This document shows, one piece after another, positions 6,817 through 14,695 of a DNA stretch of 25,274 nucleotides. Both the position numbers and the translations under genes were made by a program. Under the pieces are notes generated by a model, which made no database searches, was not told where the DNA came from, and saw nothing but the letters and a program-made list of their open reading frames with translations. The stretch is from a virus. The first letter of the stretch is position 1. Every line of letters starts with the position of its first letter. The stretch covers positions 1-25,274 of IMG/VR virus record IMGVR_UViG_3300032293_000326. One strand, written 5' to 3'.

Positions 6817-7314
6817 TTATGCTGCGGCTATGCCGTAGAGTGAAGCGGTACTACCAGCTGTAATGGTTGAACCTGAAGTGTATAAAGTAATTTGGTTGAT
6901 AGCAGATGTACTTCTATACAAGCCAACTATTGCTTGCGTAGCTTCGTCTGCTCTACCATTACGCCACAACATTGTTTTATTAGTTGTTGTGTTGGAATAG
7001 TTCATAAAGTTCATTATGTGTACAGAATCATTTGAGGTGTTTAATCCAACATAATAATCTGTAATGGATGTTTGACCTGAATTGCGTACTGAACCAGCGG
7101 TCGTACCTGTGCCAAACAAAACTGTTCTTGAATAAAGGGCGCTTGAATCGTTATTCAAATTGATGTAAAGGTTTGCGCCACCTGTTGTTCTTTTGCCAAC
7201 TAACACTAAAACTAAATCTGTGTAAGTGGTTGGAATAGAACTAAAAATAATGTCAGAAACGGCAGAACCAAGAGTGGTTGAGGCAATCTGTGTGTATGTA
7301 TTTCCTGCGGCCAT
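6817..7314 (-). CDS. Tail appendage protein, paralogue of neighbouring fibre domain, 165 aa
   Basis: Start ATG 7314 follows AAGGGG after a 5-base gap from the preceding gene. The protein shares IIFSSIPTTYTDLVLVLVG, NTTTNKTM, TSAINQITL and the C-terminal TASLYGIAA with the first 170 residues of the fibre gene downstream and with the gene upstream. It is almost entirely predicted beta structure, Ser/Thr/Asn-rich, with no catalytic motif. Presumably a fibre or tail-appendage subunit. The DNA is more AT-rich than the head genes. Confidence 0.7.
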   Translation of the reverse strand: MAAGNTYTQIASTTLGSAVSDIIFSSIPTTYTDLVLVLVGKRTTGGANLYINLNNDSSALYSRTVLFGTGTTAGSVRNSGQTSITDYYVGLNTSNDSVHIMNFMNYSNTTTNKTMLWRNGRADEATQAIVGLYRSTSAINQITLYTSGSTITAGSTASLYGIAAA

Positions 7315-7319
7315 TTTTG

Positions 7320-7883
7320 TTACCCCTTAATTCCGTATAGAGCCCAATGGCTGTTGGTGGTAAAATTAGGCCCATTTGCTGGAACAATGGTAATGGTGTT
7401 AATTGCTGCTGTGTTCATCCATAAGCCAGAACTAAGGCGAACTTGCCCTGCTCCATTGTTATCATATCCATTAAGCGAACGAACAGTTTTATATTTATTG
7501 GTGTTAGCATAATCAAGAATATCAATTATGCCTGCACCAAAGACTCCAGATGTAGCCGATGCTGCTGCTACTACTGAGCGAGTGTTAAATGTAATGGATG
7601 AGCCATCTGAAAAAGAACTAGCAGTTGCGCCATCACCATATAAAACGTGTGCCGCATAATTGCCAGCAGAGTCAGAATTAAAGCGCAATTGAATGTTATC
7701 TTCTTGGTTAGCTCTATCTGTTCTTCCTATAAATCGAATCTGCAAATGACGATAGGTAGCAGGAATTGAACTAAACACAACAGTTGAAGTGGTTGTGTAA
7801 GGTGTTATTGTCGCAATGCTTTCGTAGCTATTTGTAGCTAAATTGCCAGAAATGCTAGAGGCGATTATTCCTAAGTTTGGCAT
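7320..7883 (-). CDS. Tail appendage protein, third fibre-domain paralogue, 187 aa
   Basis: After an N-terminal extension (MPNLGIIASSISGNLATN), the protein has VVFSSIPATYRHLQIRFIG, RFNSDSAGNYAAHVLYGDG, YKTVRSL, NTAAINTITI and a terminal HWALYGIKG. These align with the same blocks in the two downstream genes, so it belongs to one paralogous family. The ATG overlaps the upstream TAA (TAATG). Function inferred as part of the host-contacting tail tip. Confidence 0.7.
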   Translation of the reverse strand: MPNLGIIASSISGNLATNSYESIATITPYTTTSTVVFSSIPATYRHLQIRFIGRTDRANQEDNIQLRFNSDSAGNYAAHVLYGDGATASSFSDGSSITFNTRSVVAAASATSGVFGAGIIDILDYANTNKYKTVRSLNGYDNNGAGQVRLSSGLWMNTAAINTITIVPANGPNFTTNSHWALYGIKG

Positions 7884-8584
7884 TATGCAATATCACCTGT
7901 CACCAGCCAGATGTCGGTTGCGATCTTGATGCAAGAAGCAACCGAATTGACCACCCGAAGTTTAGGCGCTGTGCTGGTTGCGCCGGTGCTGAGCACTGTT
8001 GTCGTTCCGCTTGTTACTGCGTTGATCGTTGGTTGTCCTGCGCCGGTGATCCAGGCGACGTTTATCTGCGTTCCAACAGGGTAGGCAACCGATGCGTTTG
8101 TTGGAATTGAGAGCGTTTGCGCCGAGGCGTTATTTGATGTTACTAGCTTGCCGTTATCAGCTAAAACGAAAGTGTAGGTTGTTGCGGTGTTTGCGTTGAT
8201 GCCAAGATTGATCAATGGCGAAGTCAAAGTCTTATTGGTTAGCGTTTGGGCAGTTGTCAGATCGACTGTTGTTCCGGTGTCGATTGAAAGGGTGACGGTT
8301 CCTGAGCTGCCGCCGCCGCTTAATCCTGTGCCGGCTGTTACGCCGGTGATGTCGCCAGGGTTGGAAACTGATTGCCAGGCTGCGCCGTCGTAGTATTCGA
8401 ATGCGTTGGTATCGGCCAGGTATGAGAACATTCCTTCGACTACGACTCCGCTAAGAGCTGTGGTTCTTGCTGCGCTGCTCGCAAAGAACATGATTGTCTG
8501 GTTTTGCAGGTTGTACTGCACCTGAGCTGCTGTTAGCACGTCGCCTGTGGCGAATGCTTTGTATCCGGCGTTTGCTGTTGGCAT
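7883..8584 (-). CDS. Tail fibre-like structural protein, 233 aa
   Basis: A strong site, AAGGAGA, precedes ATG 8584. The N-terminus (ANAGYKAFATGDVLTAAQV) is the form often seen in phage proteins that attach to the tail tip. It is followed by AFEYYDGAAWQSV, the typical fibre block ITGVTAGTGLSGGG and the repeat-like TAQTLTNKTLTSPLI, then a beta-rich C-terminus (GKLVTSNNASAQTLSIP). Such blocks are common in siphovirus and myovirus fibres. No chaperone domain or peptidase motif is seen. Confidence 0.8.
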   Translation of the reverse strand: MPTANAGYKAFATGDVLTAAQVQYNLQNQTIMFFASSAARTTALSGVVVEGMFSYLADTNAFEYYDGAAWQSVSNPGDITGVTAGTGLSGGGSSGTVTLSIDTGTTVDLTTAQTLTNKTLTSPLINLGINANTATTYTFVLADNGKLVTSNNASAQTLSIPTNASVAYPVGTQINVAWITGAGQPTINAVTSGTTTVLSTGATSTAPKLRVVNSVASCIKIATDIWLVTGDIA

Positions 8585-8592
8585 GGTTCTCC

Positions 8593-9855
8593 TTAGTAGC
8601 TCAGGATTCCTGAGTCTAGCAGTCCTTGTAAATTAGAATCTAAAATAAAGGCTTGAATGATTGGCTCAGAAGTTAGCAGCTTCGTTTGCCATGTTTGTGG
8701 GGTTATGTCGTGCTGTATTCCTTGTACGAATAGTTCTCTGGTCATTGCGGATCCGCCGGGGGCGGTTTTGGTTATATTTACCAGCCCAAATATGTCAAGG
8801 CTTAACCCTGCGTCTATTCTTGCTGGCTCTGTTGCTTCCATTAAGTTCAGAGTCATCGAGTCGATGCGTATCGTGGCATTCTCGCGTGATCCTAGAATCA
8901 TGCTTGCCTGGCTTAGCGCTTCATCGTCGGTTTCTACAAGGATCCCTTCTCGCTTTCCAGAATGGATGAAGAAGGTTTCGATGCTGCTTGTTGATTGAAC
9001 ATTCTGCGCCACGCCGTTTAGTCTAGTGACTGTCACATCGTTCAGAATAAGTGTGTCGTCGAAGGCGAAGTCGATGCCCTGGTACGAGATGCCTGTGCCG
9101 GTGTCGCTGAAAACTATGGGCGTTGCGTCTGCCTTCTTGCTTACTGTGTCGCGTGATAGGAATGTCGCGTTGCCTTCTGGGTCTAGGTAGAAGCCGCCAA
9201 ATTCGCTGTTCTCAACCGTTTGTATAGCTGTGAGCAGGTCGCGCTCGGTTCCTGGATCTGCCTGCATCTGGCTGTTTCCGGCATTGATCACTCGTTGCGA
9301 ATTCGGCCATGAAGCCACGTCAAGTAGGTTTTCGATTCTGGCTCCGCTGAGCTGCCCTGCACTGGTTCCTGCGACTGTGGATATGCCCACGCTGTTTAGC
9401 AGGCGGAATCCGTCTACGCAGGACAGGGTCACTGTTGATATATTTTCCGCGCCAAGCACGAATCCGGTGTCGTAGGAAATGATGTAGCCAGAATAAAGGT
9501 AGTACTGCTGCGTTCCTGTGCCGTCGTCGTAGTCTGCCCAGACTCTTATTTTGCGCAGCGGTAGCAGTTTGCCGTAGTAGGGCGATGCGGTATTGAGTGG
9601 ATTCCAGTCGCCTGTCGTATCTTCCAATACGATGGTTGCTGATCCTGCTTCGAACTTGTTGAGGATTCGGTTTCGACCGCGTCGTATGCTCACTCGTAGC
9701 GCGATGTCTGATACGTCGACGGTGTCTGCTGGCACATCAGCCAGGATTCCGAATCCGAGGCGTCCTGAGACGGTGTCGTCTAGTACGAGTGGGTTGCCGA
9801 ATGCCGGGCCGTTTGCAAAGTCAACGCTTACTCCGAGATGTGGCGTTCCTGGCAT
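8593..9855 (-). CDS. Minor tail protein (tail tip/hub), 420 aa
   Basis: Directly after the tape measure gene (TAATG overlap), where siphoviruses encode the distal tail and tail-hub proteins. Features include SIRRGRNRILNKFEAGSATIVLEDTTGDWNP near residue 55-85, a pattern recurrent in actinobacteriophage minor tail proteins, and a beta-rich body ending with WQTKLLTSEP. Only one such gene is present before the fibres, whereas two or more are usual, so it may combine hub and distal-tail roles. No peptidoglycan hydrolase motif is seen. Confidence 0.8.
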   Translation of the reverse strand: MPGTPHLGVSVDFANGPAFGNPLVLDDTVSGRLGFGILADVPADTVDVSDIALRVSIRRGRNRILNKFEAGSATIVLEDTTGDWNPLNTASPYYGKLLPLRKIRVWADYDDGTGTQQYYLYSGYIISYDTGFVLGAENISTVTLSCVDGFRLLNSVGISTVAGTSAGQLSGARIENLLDVASWPNSQRVINAGNSQMQADPGTERDLLTAIQTVENSEFGGFYLDPEGNATFLSRDTVSKKADATPIVFSDTGTGISYQGIDFAFDDTLILNDVTVTRLNGVAQNVQSTSSIETFFIHSGKREGILVETDDEALSQASMILGSRENATIRIDSMTLNLMEATEPARIDAGLSLDIFGLVNITKTAPGGSAMTRELFVQGIQHDITPQTWQTKLLTSEPIIQAFILDSNLQGLLDSGILSY

Positions 9856-12296
9856 TAGATCAAGATCGCATTCTTAACGATGGCTTGGCCATTATTTTGT
9901 CCTTGCAAGAGCGCGTTTCTAATTGTGTTAACCAGATCGCCTTCGCTGGTGACGCTGCCGTTAACTGTTAGGTTAATAGTCGTTCCGCCCATTGATCCCA
10001 TCTGTCCTAGTGGGATTACAGCTTCTGGCCCTGCTTCACCGATCATGGCGATCGTCGGTGTCTTTACGATGCCACCTGATGCTAGAGCTGGATATTCAAA
10101 GATGCCACCATAATTAGGCCCAATAGGTTGACCGCCAGCGCCAAAGCCAGGTGGCAAAATTTTTGGCGGTTCTACTGGCGGTATTACTGGCGGTGTCACG
10201 ATTGTTGCGTTTGCTGCCGCTGCTGCGTAAGCAGATAGAGCTGCTGCTGCCGAGATCCAGCCGATGGCAGCTGCGTCGGATCCGTCTGTGATGCTTGGAT
10301 CGTAAGTAAAGGTTCCTTCGGCAATTTCCTTGTACGCATCGACGGTTCCGTATGCCGCTATCCATCCTTCTTCGGCGGTAAGTGGCGCGTCGAAGAGTGA
10401 AGGGTCATATCCAAATTCTTCAAGGATCTTAGCTGCGTATGCCTTTGCTTCGTCAATTGTAAGACCCCACTTGTCAGCGAGTCCTACTATTTCGGTATAG
10501 TCAATCTTTCCGTCATCGGCTGCTGCGAATACTGCTGCGTAATCGACTACTGCTTTACTTGTAAATCCCCATTGAGTTTGAAGTTTGCCAATTTCCTCTG
10601 GTGATAAATAACCATCATTTAGTGCGTGGAAGAAGGATAGGTACTTCGCTGCTTGTTCGTATGTAACTCCCCATTGCTCAGCCAGAGCTGCTACGTCAGC
10701 AGCGCTAATCTGATTGTCTTGTATTGAGATTATTGATTGGACATAGAGTTGCGCTGCGTTTGTAGTGATTCCCCATTTCAGAGCAAGCACTTGAAATTCT
10801 TCAGATGTAATTTTGGTATCAGCAAGTGCTACGAGTATGTCGTTATATCGTTGCGCTGCTTTGGCTGCTTCTTCTGCTGCGATTCTAGCTTGTAATAGTT
10901 GTGTGATTCTTTGCGCTTCTGCCATGTTGCTTTGTTTGACCAGGTTGAGCCGAGCTGCTTCCAGTTGAATTGGATCTGTTTCGGTAGTTGCAGTTTTGCC
11001 ACCTAGTTTTGCAAGCGCTGCTTGTAACGCAATAAGTAGTTTCTGTTCTTTGGTAAGCGCCTTTGTTGCACCTGTTGCTTTACCAAGATTTATATTCATT
11101 CCCTTTAGGTTAGAAAGGAAATCAGCAGTGGTTCCATTTAATCCATCAAATGAAAATTCTAGATCCTTGCCAGTTGTTTCAAGTTTGTCCATCGCGCCAT
11201 TGGCGGTTTTCACTGCTAGATAAAGTCCACCGAGTGTCGCTGTGAAGGCTGCTACTCCGGCTACGGCTGCGGCTACGGAGATTCCACCTGTTGCTGCTGC
11301 CTGTGCCGCTGCCGCTGCCAGTGCTGCTGCTCGGATTGCTTTGTATGCTGCAACGAGCTTCTGTATCGCCATTACAAATGCAACCACCTTGCTGGCTACG
11401 AATGTAGCTGCGAAGATTGTGCCTAGCGCCGTAAAGATTGTTTTGTGTTTTGCAACAAATGAGAACACTTTAAATATAACAAAGCCAAATCCAACAACGG
11501 CTTTGATCGCGGCAGTGAATACTGCTATGAGTTTGTCGCCGTTCTCGGCAAGCCATCCCTGAATCGCTGGGATGATCTTGGTTGTTATAATTGTGAATAA
11601 CTCTTCCATCACCGGCATGAGTGCTGTGCCTAGTGTTTCCTTTGCTTCATCTAAGGCGATGTTTAAGCGTTTCATTCTGAATTCGAATGTGTTTGCCCTT
11701 GTCGCCGCTGCTCCGCCAAATGTCTTTGCTGTCAAAGCAAGTATTGCATTTAGGTCTTTGGATTTGATCATTGCGTCGGTAATTGGAACGCCTAGATTTT
11801 TTAGCGCTTTGTAGTTGCCTTGTAGCGCCTTGGTTACTGCGTTTGTCGCTGCGTTAAGATCTACGCTTCCGCCTGCTGAGATATCAAGAGCCAGTCCGAG
11901 AAGACCCTGGGCATCTGCCACGCTTCCTGTCATTGCGGCTAGTTTTGCTAGGGCCGGGCGAAGTTCGTCATCGACGACTCCGAATGCTCGCTGAGTCTGA
12001 TCGATCCATGCTTCTGTTGCGGCTATAGCTGCGTCTGTTGCCCCTGTGGTGTTCTTGAGTGAGTTCGCCAGAAGCGCCTGGGACTTCTCATCGGCTATCG
12101 CTGCCTTGACGGAATCGATTCCAATTTTGATCGCAAATGCCGCACTTGCCGCAGCTGCTAGTCCAAATGCTTTTGTTACTTTGCCGGCAAATTTGTCAAA
12201 GGATTTTCCCAGTTTGTCGATGTCTCTGGATGCTGCCTTGCTGCCCTTGTCCGAATACTGGGTGATGATCCGGGCTACTACTGCTCCTACTGCCAC
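9855..12296 (-). CDS. Tail tape measure protein, 813 aa
   Basis: This is the longest gene of the window. It starts at GTG 12296, preceded by AAGGGA. The N-terminal part has the helical pattern of tape measure proteins (DKGSKAASRDIDKLGKSFDKF), then hydrophobic segments at about residues 262-310 and 322-362. Residues 493-631 hold four 34-residue repeats listed separately. A proline-rich hinge (about 700-716) precedes the conserved C-terminal motif ASGGIVKTPTIAMIGEAGPE (739-758), typical of this family. Length sets tail length; at the usual scale of about 1.5 angstrom per residue, 813 residues implies a tail near 120 nm. Confidence 0.95.
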   Translation of the reverse strand: MAVGAVVARIITQYSDKGSKAASRDIDKLGKSFDKFAGKVTKAFGLAAAASAAFAIKIGIDSVKAAIADEKSQALLANSLKNTTGATDAAIAATEAWIDQTQRAFGVVDDELRPALAKLAAMTGSVADAQGLLGLALDISAGGSVDLNAATNAVTKALQGNYKALKNLGVPITDAMIKSKDLNAILALTAKTFGGAAATRANTFEFRMKRLNIALDEAKETLGTALMPVMEELFTIITTKIIPAIQGWLAENGDKLIAVFTAAIKAVVGFGFVIFKVFSFVAKHKTIFTALGTIFAATFVASKVVAFVMAIQKLVAAYKAIRAAALAAAAAQAAATGGISVAAAVAGVAAFTATLGGLYLAVKTANGAMDKLETTGKDLEFSFDGLNGTTADFLSNLKGMNINLGKATGATKALTKEQKLLIALQAALAKLGGKTATTETDPIQLEAARLNLVKQSNMAEAQRITQLLQARIAAEEAAKAAQRYNDILVALADTKITSEEFQVLALKWGITTNAAQLYVQSIISIQDNQISAADVAALAEQWGVTYEQAAKYLSFFHALNDGYLSPEEIGKLQTQWGFTSKAVVDYAAVFAAADDGKIDYTEIVGLADKWGLTIDEAKAYAAKILEEFGYDPSLFDAPLTAEEGWIAAYGTVDAYKEIAEGTFTYDPSITDGSDAAAIGWISAAAALSAYAAAAANATIVTPPVIPPVEPPKILPPGFGAGGQPIGPNYGGIFEYPALASGGIVKTPTIAMIGEAGPEAVIPLGQMGSMGGTTINLTVNGSVTSEGDLVNTIRNALLQGQNNGQAIVKNAILI
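10404..10820 (-). repeat. Four 34-residue EF-hand-like repeats in the tape measure gene
   Basis: Residues 493-631 of the tape measure are four units of exactly 34 residues, marked by the tryptophans W508, W542, W576 and W610 (K/Q-W-G-hydrophobic-T). Each unit begins with a degenerate EF-hand-like loop: DTKITSEEF, DNQISAADV, NDGYLSPEEI, DDGKIDYTEI. At DNA level the units are about 102 bases and have diverged, so this is an old protein repeat, not a slippage tract. Confidence 0.85.
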
Positions 12297-12301
12297 TTGG
12301 A

Positions 12302-12847
12302 TTATCCCTTCTCTTTATTCAGATTGGCTTGTAAAATCTTCTTTGCGTCGTCCATTGCGCTTCTTACGTTGCGAAGGATTCTATCTGAGTCGCGATCGAC
12401 GACGGCCCAAATGCCGCGTGATGCGCCCTTGAATCTTTCGTTGAGCACGCCGATCATGTTTCGGCCTCTGCCTTCGCCTGAGCTGCGTCGTCCTGCTACT
12501 TCCCAGATTGCACCTGCTGCGCTCTTCTGGGTTAGTGCTCCGGCGCTGGTCGTATAATCGCCTCTTACTTTGCCCTGGGATCTGGTCTTGACGATTCCCT
12601 GGCGGATGGTTCCGGCTTCCCATGCTGGCCAGCCTGCGCCACCGCGTGTCTTGCCATTGGTTGCGGCTACGGTGCGCCAGCCACTCATTGGCGGCTTGTC
12701 TTCTATCTTTGCACGTGCGTCTGTTTCGGCTAGGGACAGCTCGTCGTTTACCACTTTGTTTAACCGACGAGCTGCCGCCTTGTCGAACTTCTTTAGAGCA
12801 TCGGTGGTTTCTTTGATGCCGGAAATTACTACTGAACTATCCGCCAT
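12302..12847 (-). CDS. HK97 gp10-like/unknown virion protein, 181 aa
   Basis: The N-terminus (VVISGIKETTDALKKFDKAAARRLNK) and the following helix with TDARAKI resemble the start of HK97 gp10-like neck or tail-completion proteins. The rest (PPMSGWRTVAATNGKTRGGAGWPAW, then many Arg and Gly) is basic and not recognised. Its place between tail chaperone and tape measure is unusual for a neck protein, so a tail-assembly or DNA-contact role is possible. It overlaps the frameshifted chaperone reading frame by 11 bases. Confidence 0.75.
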   Translation of the reverse strand: MADSSVVISGIKETTDALKKFDKAAARRLNKVVNDELSLAETDARAKIEDKPPMSGWRTVAATNGKTRGGAGWPAWEAGTIRQGIVKTRSQGKVRGDYTTSAGALTQKSAAGAIWEVAGRRSSGEGRGRNMIGVLNERFKGASRGIWAVVDRDSDRILRNVRSAMDDAKKILQANLNKEKG

Positions 12848-13252
12848 GCTTCTTTGCCGCCTTTGCTCGTTCTTTCAGGTAAATCACGATTGCTTCTAGT
12901 ATGCCGTCTGGTGCATCTAGCAGGCTTATCGGGTCAATGCCTGTCTCCACAGAAACTGCTGCTATTGAATAGGTCAGGCTGTCTCTGTGGATTCGGAATT
13001 TGGGTCAGTGTCCAGAGATACAGCTTCTAGCGTATCAAGGAAGTCTGGCCCGAACGGTTTTACTACTTTTCCGTTTGCGCGAAGTGCGAGCCAACCTAAA
13101 TAATAGATGTGCTCTAACTTCTGTTCTTCGCCAAGAAGTTTGGCGAGTCCTTTTCCGTACTTCTGTTCAAAGTCAACGATGATTCTTGGTCGCAACGAAT
13201 ATGTTGCTTCCACTCCATCTGTTGTTTTTACTTTGACATGTAATCCATCCAT
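12837..13252 (-). CDS. Tail assembly chaperone, frameshifted GT-type product, 138 aa
   Basis: The first 85 codons are those of the short chaperone. A -1 slip at the heptamer C-CCA-AAT (13004-12998) moves translation into a second frame that opens exactly there (TGA immediately upstream in that frame) and adds 53 residues, FRIHRDSLTYSIAAVS through ERAKAAKKHGG, to TAG 12837-12839. RDSLxYxIAAVSxETGIDP is the familiar C-terminal part of actinobacteriophage fused chaperones. Minor product expected; it helps fold the tape measure and recruit tail tube subunits. The second frame has no start of its own. Confidence 0.85.
12974..13252 (-). CDS. Tail assembly chaperone, short G-type product, 92 aa
   Basis: The unshifted product, MDGLHVKVKTTDGVEATYSL then IIVDFEQKYGKGLAKLL and YYLGWLALRANG, is the usual tail assembly chaperone fold of siphoviruses infecting actinobacteria and lies between the tail tube and tape measure genes. 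It is preceded by an AAGGGGG ribosome binding site. Made in excess over the frameshifted form in characterised systems; the ratio controls tail assembly. Confidence 0.85.
   Translation of the reverse strand: MDGLHVKVKTTDGVEATYSLRPRIIVDFEQKYGKGLAKLLGEEQKLEHIYYLGWLALRANGKVVKPFGPDFLDTLEAVSLDTDPNSESTETA
12998..13004 (-). promoter_or_regulatory. -1 programmed ribosomal frameshift slippery site
   Basis: On the minus strand the heptamer is CCCAAAT, read C-CCA-AAT in the chaperone frame, a canonical X-XXY-YYZ site. After the shift the codons read CCC-AAA, with conserved pairing of the slipped tRNAs. The next codons (TTC CGA ATC) continue an open frame of 53 codons. Confidence 0.85.
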
Positions 13253-13270
13253 GAGTTCCCCCTTGTTTGT

Positions 13271-13681
13271 TTAGGCTGATGTTGTCTTTGTGATTGCGCC
13301 GCTGATTGGCCAGGTGACCGATGCGGTTGCTAGTTCACCAACGGATCCGTTTAGAGGAGTCCATTCGGAAACTAATGTTGAGAATGCGTATTGCGGATTT
13401 ACTGCACTTGTTGCTGTGTTGACTGGCTTGACTGCCACTGTCACTGCTGTTCCAAGTAGTGGATAGATTGTTTGTTCAACGCTGCTTGTTGCGTAGTCCT
13501 GGTGGAATTCGAAACTTACAGAATTGTCTGCTAATCCGGCAATACGTGTCTTTGCTGTGTTTCCGAAAGCAGTGGTTTCAACAATATCGTATGTCGTATT
13601 AATTGTGACTGATGAAATATGGTCGCTGAGATCGGTAGTTCCGAACACAACGTACGCGTTTGTGAGAACGATTCTTGCCAT
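13271..13681 (-). CDS. Tail tube protein paralogue 2, 136 aa
   Basis: Same length and layout as the gene upstream: MARIVLTNAY, TAKTRIAGLADNS, SFEFHQDYAT, TIYPLLG and a C-terminal block EWTPLNGSVGELATASVTWP. ATG 13681 overlaps the previous stop (TAATG), chosen over an in-frame extension that lies inside the first copy. The residue differences are spread over the whole protein, while the C-terminal block is nearly identical at DNA level. Either copy could be the main tube subunit. Confidence 0.8.
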   Translation of the reverse strand: MARIVLTNAYVVFGTTDLSDHISSVTINTTYDIVETTAFGNTAKTRIAGLADNSVSFEFHQDYATSSVEQTIYPLLGTAVTVAVKPVNTATSAVNPQYAFSTLVSEWTPLNGSVGELATASVTWPISGAITKTTSA

Positions 13682-14091
13682 TATGCGACCGCCTTTGTGA
13701 TTGCTCCGGTTACTGGCCATGTCACGCTTGCTGTTGCTAATTCACCAACGGATCCGTTTAGCGGAGTCCATTCTGAAATAACAGCGCTGCATGTATATGA
13801 CGGATTCTGTGCGCCTGTTGTTGCGCCGTTTGGCTTAACAATCACTGTCGCTACTGTTCCTAGTAATGGATAGATTGTTTGCTCTACTTCGCTTGTTGCG
13901 TAGTCTTGATGGAATTCGAGTGCAATTGAATTATCCGCCAAACCTGCAAGGCGAGTCTTAGCTGCTGTTGATGAGAATGCTGTTGTTTCGACAACGTCGA
14001 ATGTCGAATTGAGTGTTACTGATGCGACCAAATCGCTCAGATCCACTCCGCCGACGGAGATGTATGCGTTAGTTAGGACTAAGCGTGCCAT
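13681..14091 (-). CDS. Tail tube (major tail) protein paralogue 1, 136 aa
   Basis: Beta-rich 136-residue protein (MARLVLTNAYISVGGVDLSD, AAKTRLAGLADNS, EFHQDYATSEVEQTIYPLLG, EWTPLNGSVGELATASVTWP) placed between the neck genes and the tail chaperone, the position of the major tail protein. Compact tube proteins of this size are seen in actinobacteriophages. Starts in a TAATG overlap with the 65-residue gene. Confidence 0.8.
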   Translation of the reverse strand: MARLVLTNAYISVGGVDLSDLVASVTLNSTFDVVETTAFSSTAAKTRLAGLADNSIALEFHQDYATSEVEQTIYPLLGTVATVIVKPNGATTGAQNPSYTCSAVISEWTPLNGSVGELATASVTWPVTGAITKAVA

Positions 14092-14288
14092 TATGCGGTC
14101 GCTCCTTCTTTGGTTTCTTGTTTGATGGATGATACTACTGTTTGTGCTGTTCCTGCTATTGCTTTGATGTGGTTGCCAGCGATCAGAGTTTCTGCGCTGA
14201 CACCTGCGTCTTGCAATTCTTTGTTTGTGAGCGAATCGCCCTTTTGTTTTTCGCAGACAGTTCTGTCTGAAATTATTGTGTATGACAT
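14091..14288 (-). CDS. Hypothetical protein of the neck-tail region, 65 aa
   Basis: The start chosen is MSYTIISDRT at 14288, because AGGAGA lies 5 bases upstream; a longer TTG-initiated version overlaps the previous gene and lacks its own ribosome binding site. The product has no recognised motif (DSLTNKELQDAGVSAETLI, then HIKAIAG and a lysine/glutamate tail). Such a small gene just before the tail tube is common in related phages; the role is unknown. Confidence 0.7.
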   Translation of the reverse strand: MSYTIISDRTVCEKQKGDSLTNKELQDAGVSAETLIAGNHIKAIAGTAQTVVSSIKQETKEGATA

Positions 14289-14296
14289 TGGTTCTC

Positions 14297-14695
14297 CTAT
14301 CCCCAAATCGTTAGACGGTATCGGTAAGAAAGGAACAGATTGTCCTGCGATGTATAGGTTCCGGATTCGGCTCCTGTTACTCGCAATGTGTTTACTGTTC
14401 CGCCAAGCGTTCTGTCTCCTTCGATCGCTGTTTTTATTGAGCTGGAGCCGGAGCCTGCTAGGTATGCATCAAGTTTGTCCTGCCCTGCTCTATCTGAGAA
14501 GCGCTGGACGATCACATAGATATCAACGTTTGCCTGGTCTAGTCCTCTGGCATTATCGATATCGAATGTGAAATCTAATTGTCCTACGACCGCGCATGGT
14601 GGGGTCGGTGTTTCTGGTATCAGGTCATACACGCGTAGCCCTGTGATCGTCTGCAGGCGTGTTTTCAGACCGTCTCGGACTTGGCTTGGGTTCAT
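14297..14695 (-). CDS. Tail terminator-like protein, 132 aa
   Basis: The pattern VRDGLKTRLQTITGLRVYDLIP, the strand FDIDNARGLDQANVDIYVIVQRF, SDRAGQDKLDAYLAGSGS and SIKTAIEGDRTLGG fits the neck proteins that cap the tail tube in actinobacterial siphoviruses (tail terminator, gpU-like fold). It directly follows the head-tail connector stop with no gap. Head-closure or tail-completion is the alternative name for the same position. Confidence 0.65.
   Translation of the reverse strand: MNPSQVRDGLKTRLQTITGLRVYDLIPETPTPPCAVVGQLDFTFDIDNARGLDQANVDIYVIVQRFSDRAGQDKLDAYLAGSGSSSIKTAIEGDRTLGGTVNTLRVTGAESGTYTSQDNLFLSYRYRLTIWG

Noticed and set aside
13681-13720. Longer start for the second tail tube gene
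   Set aside because: It lies inside the first tail tube gene; the TAATG start gives a protein of the same length as the first copy.
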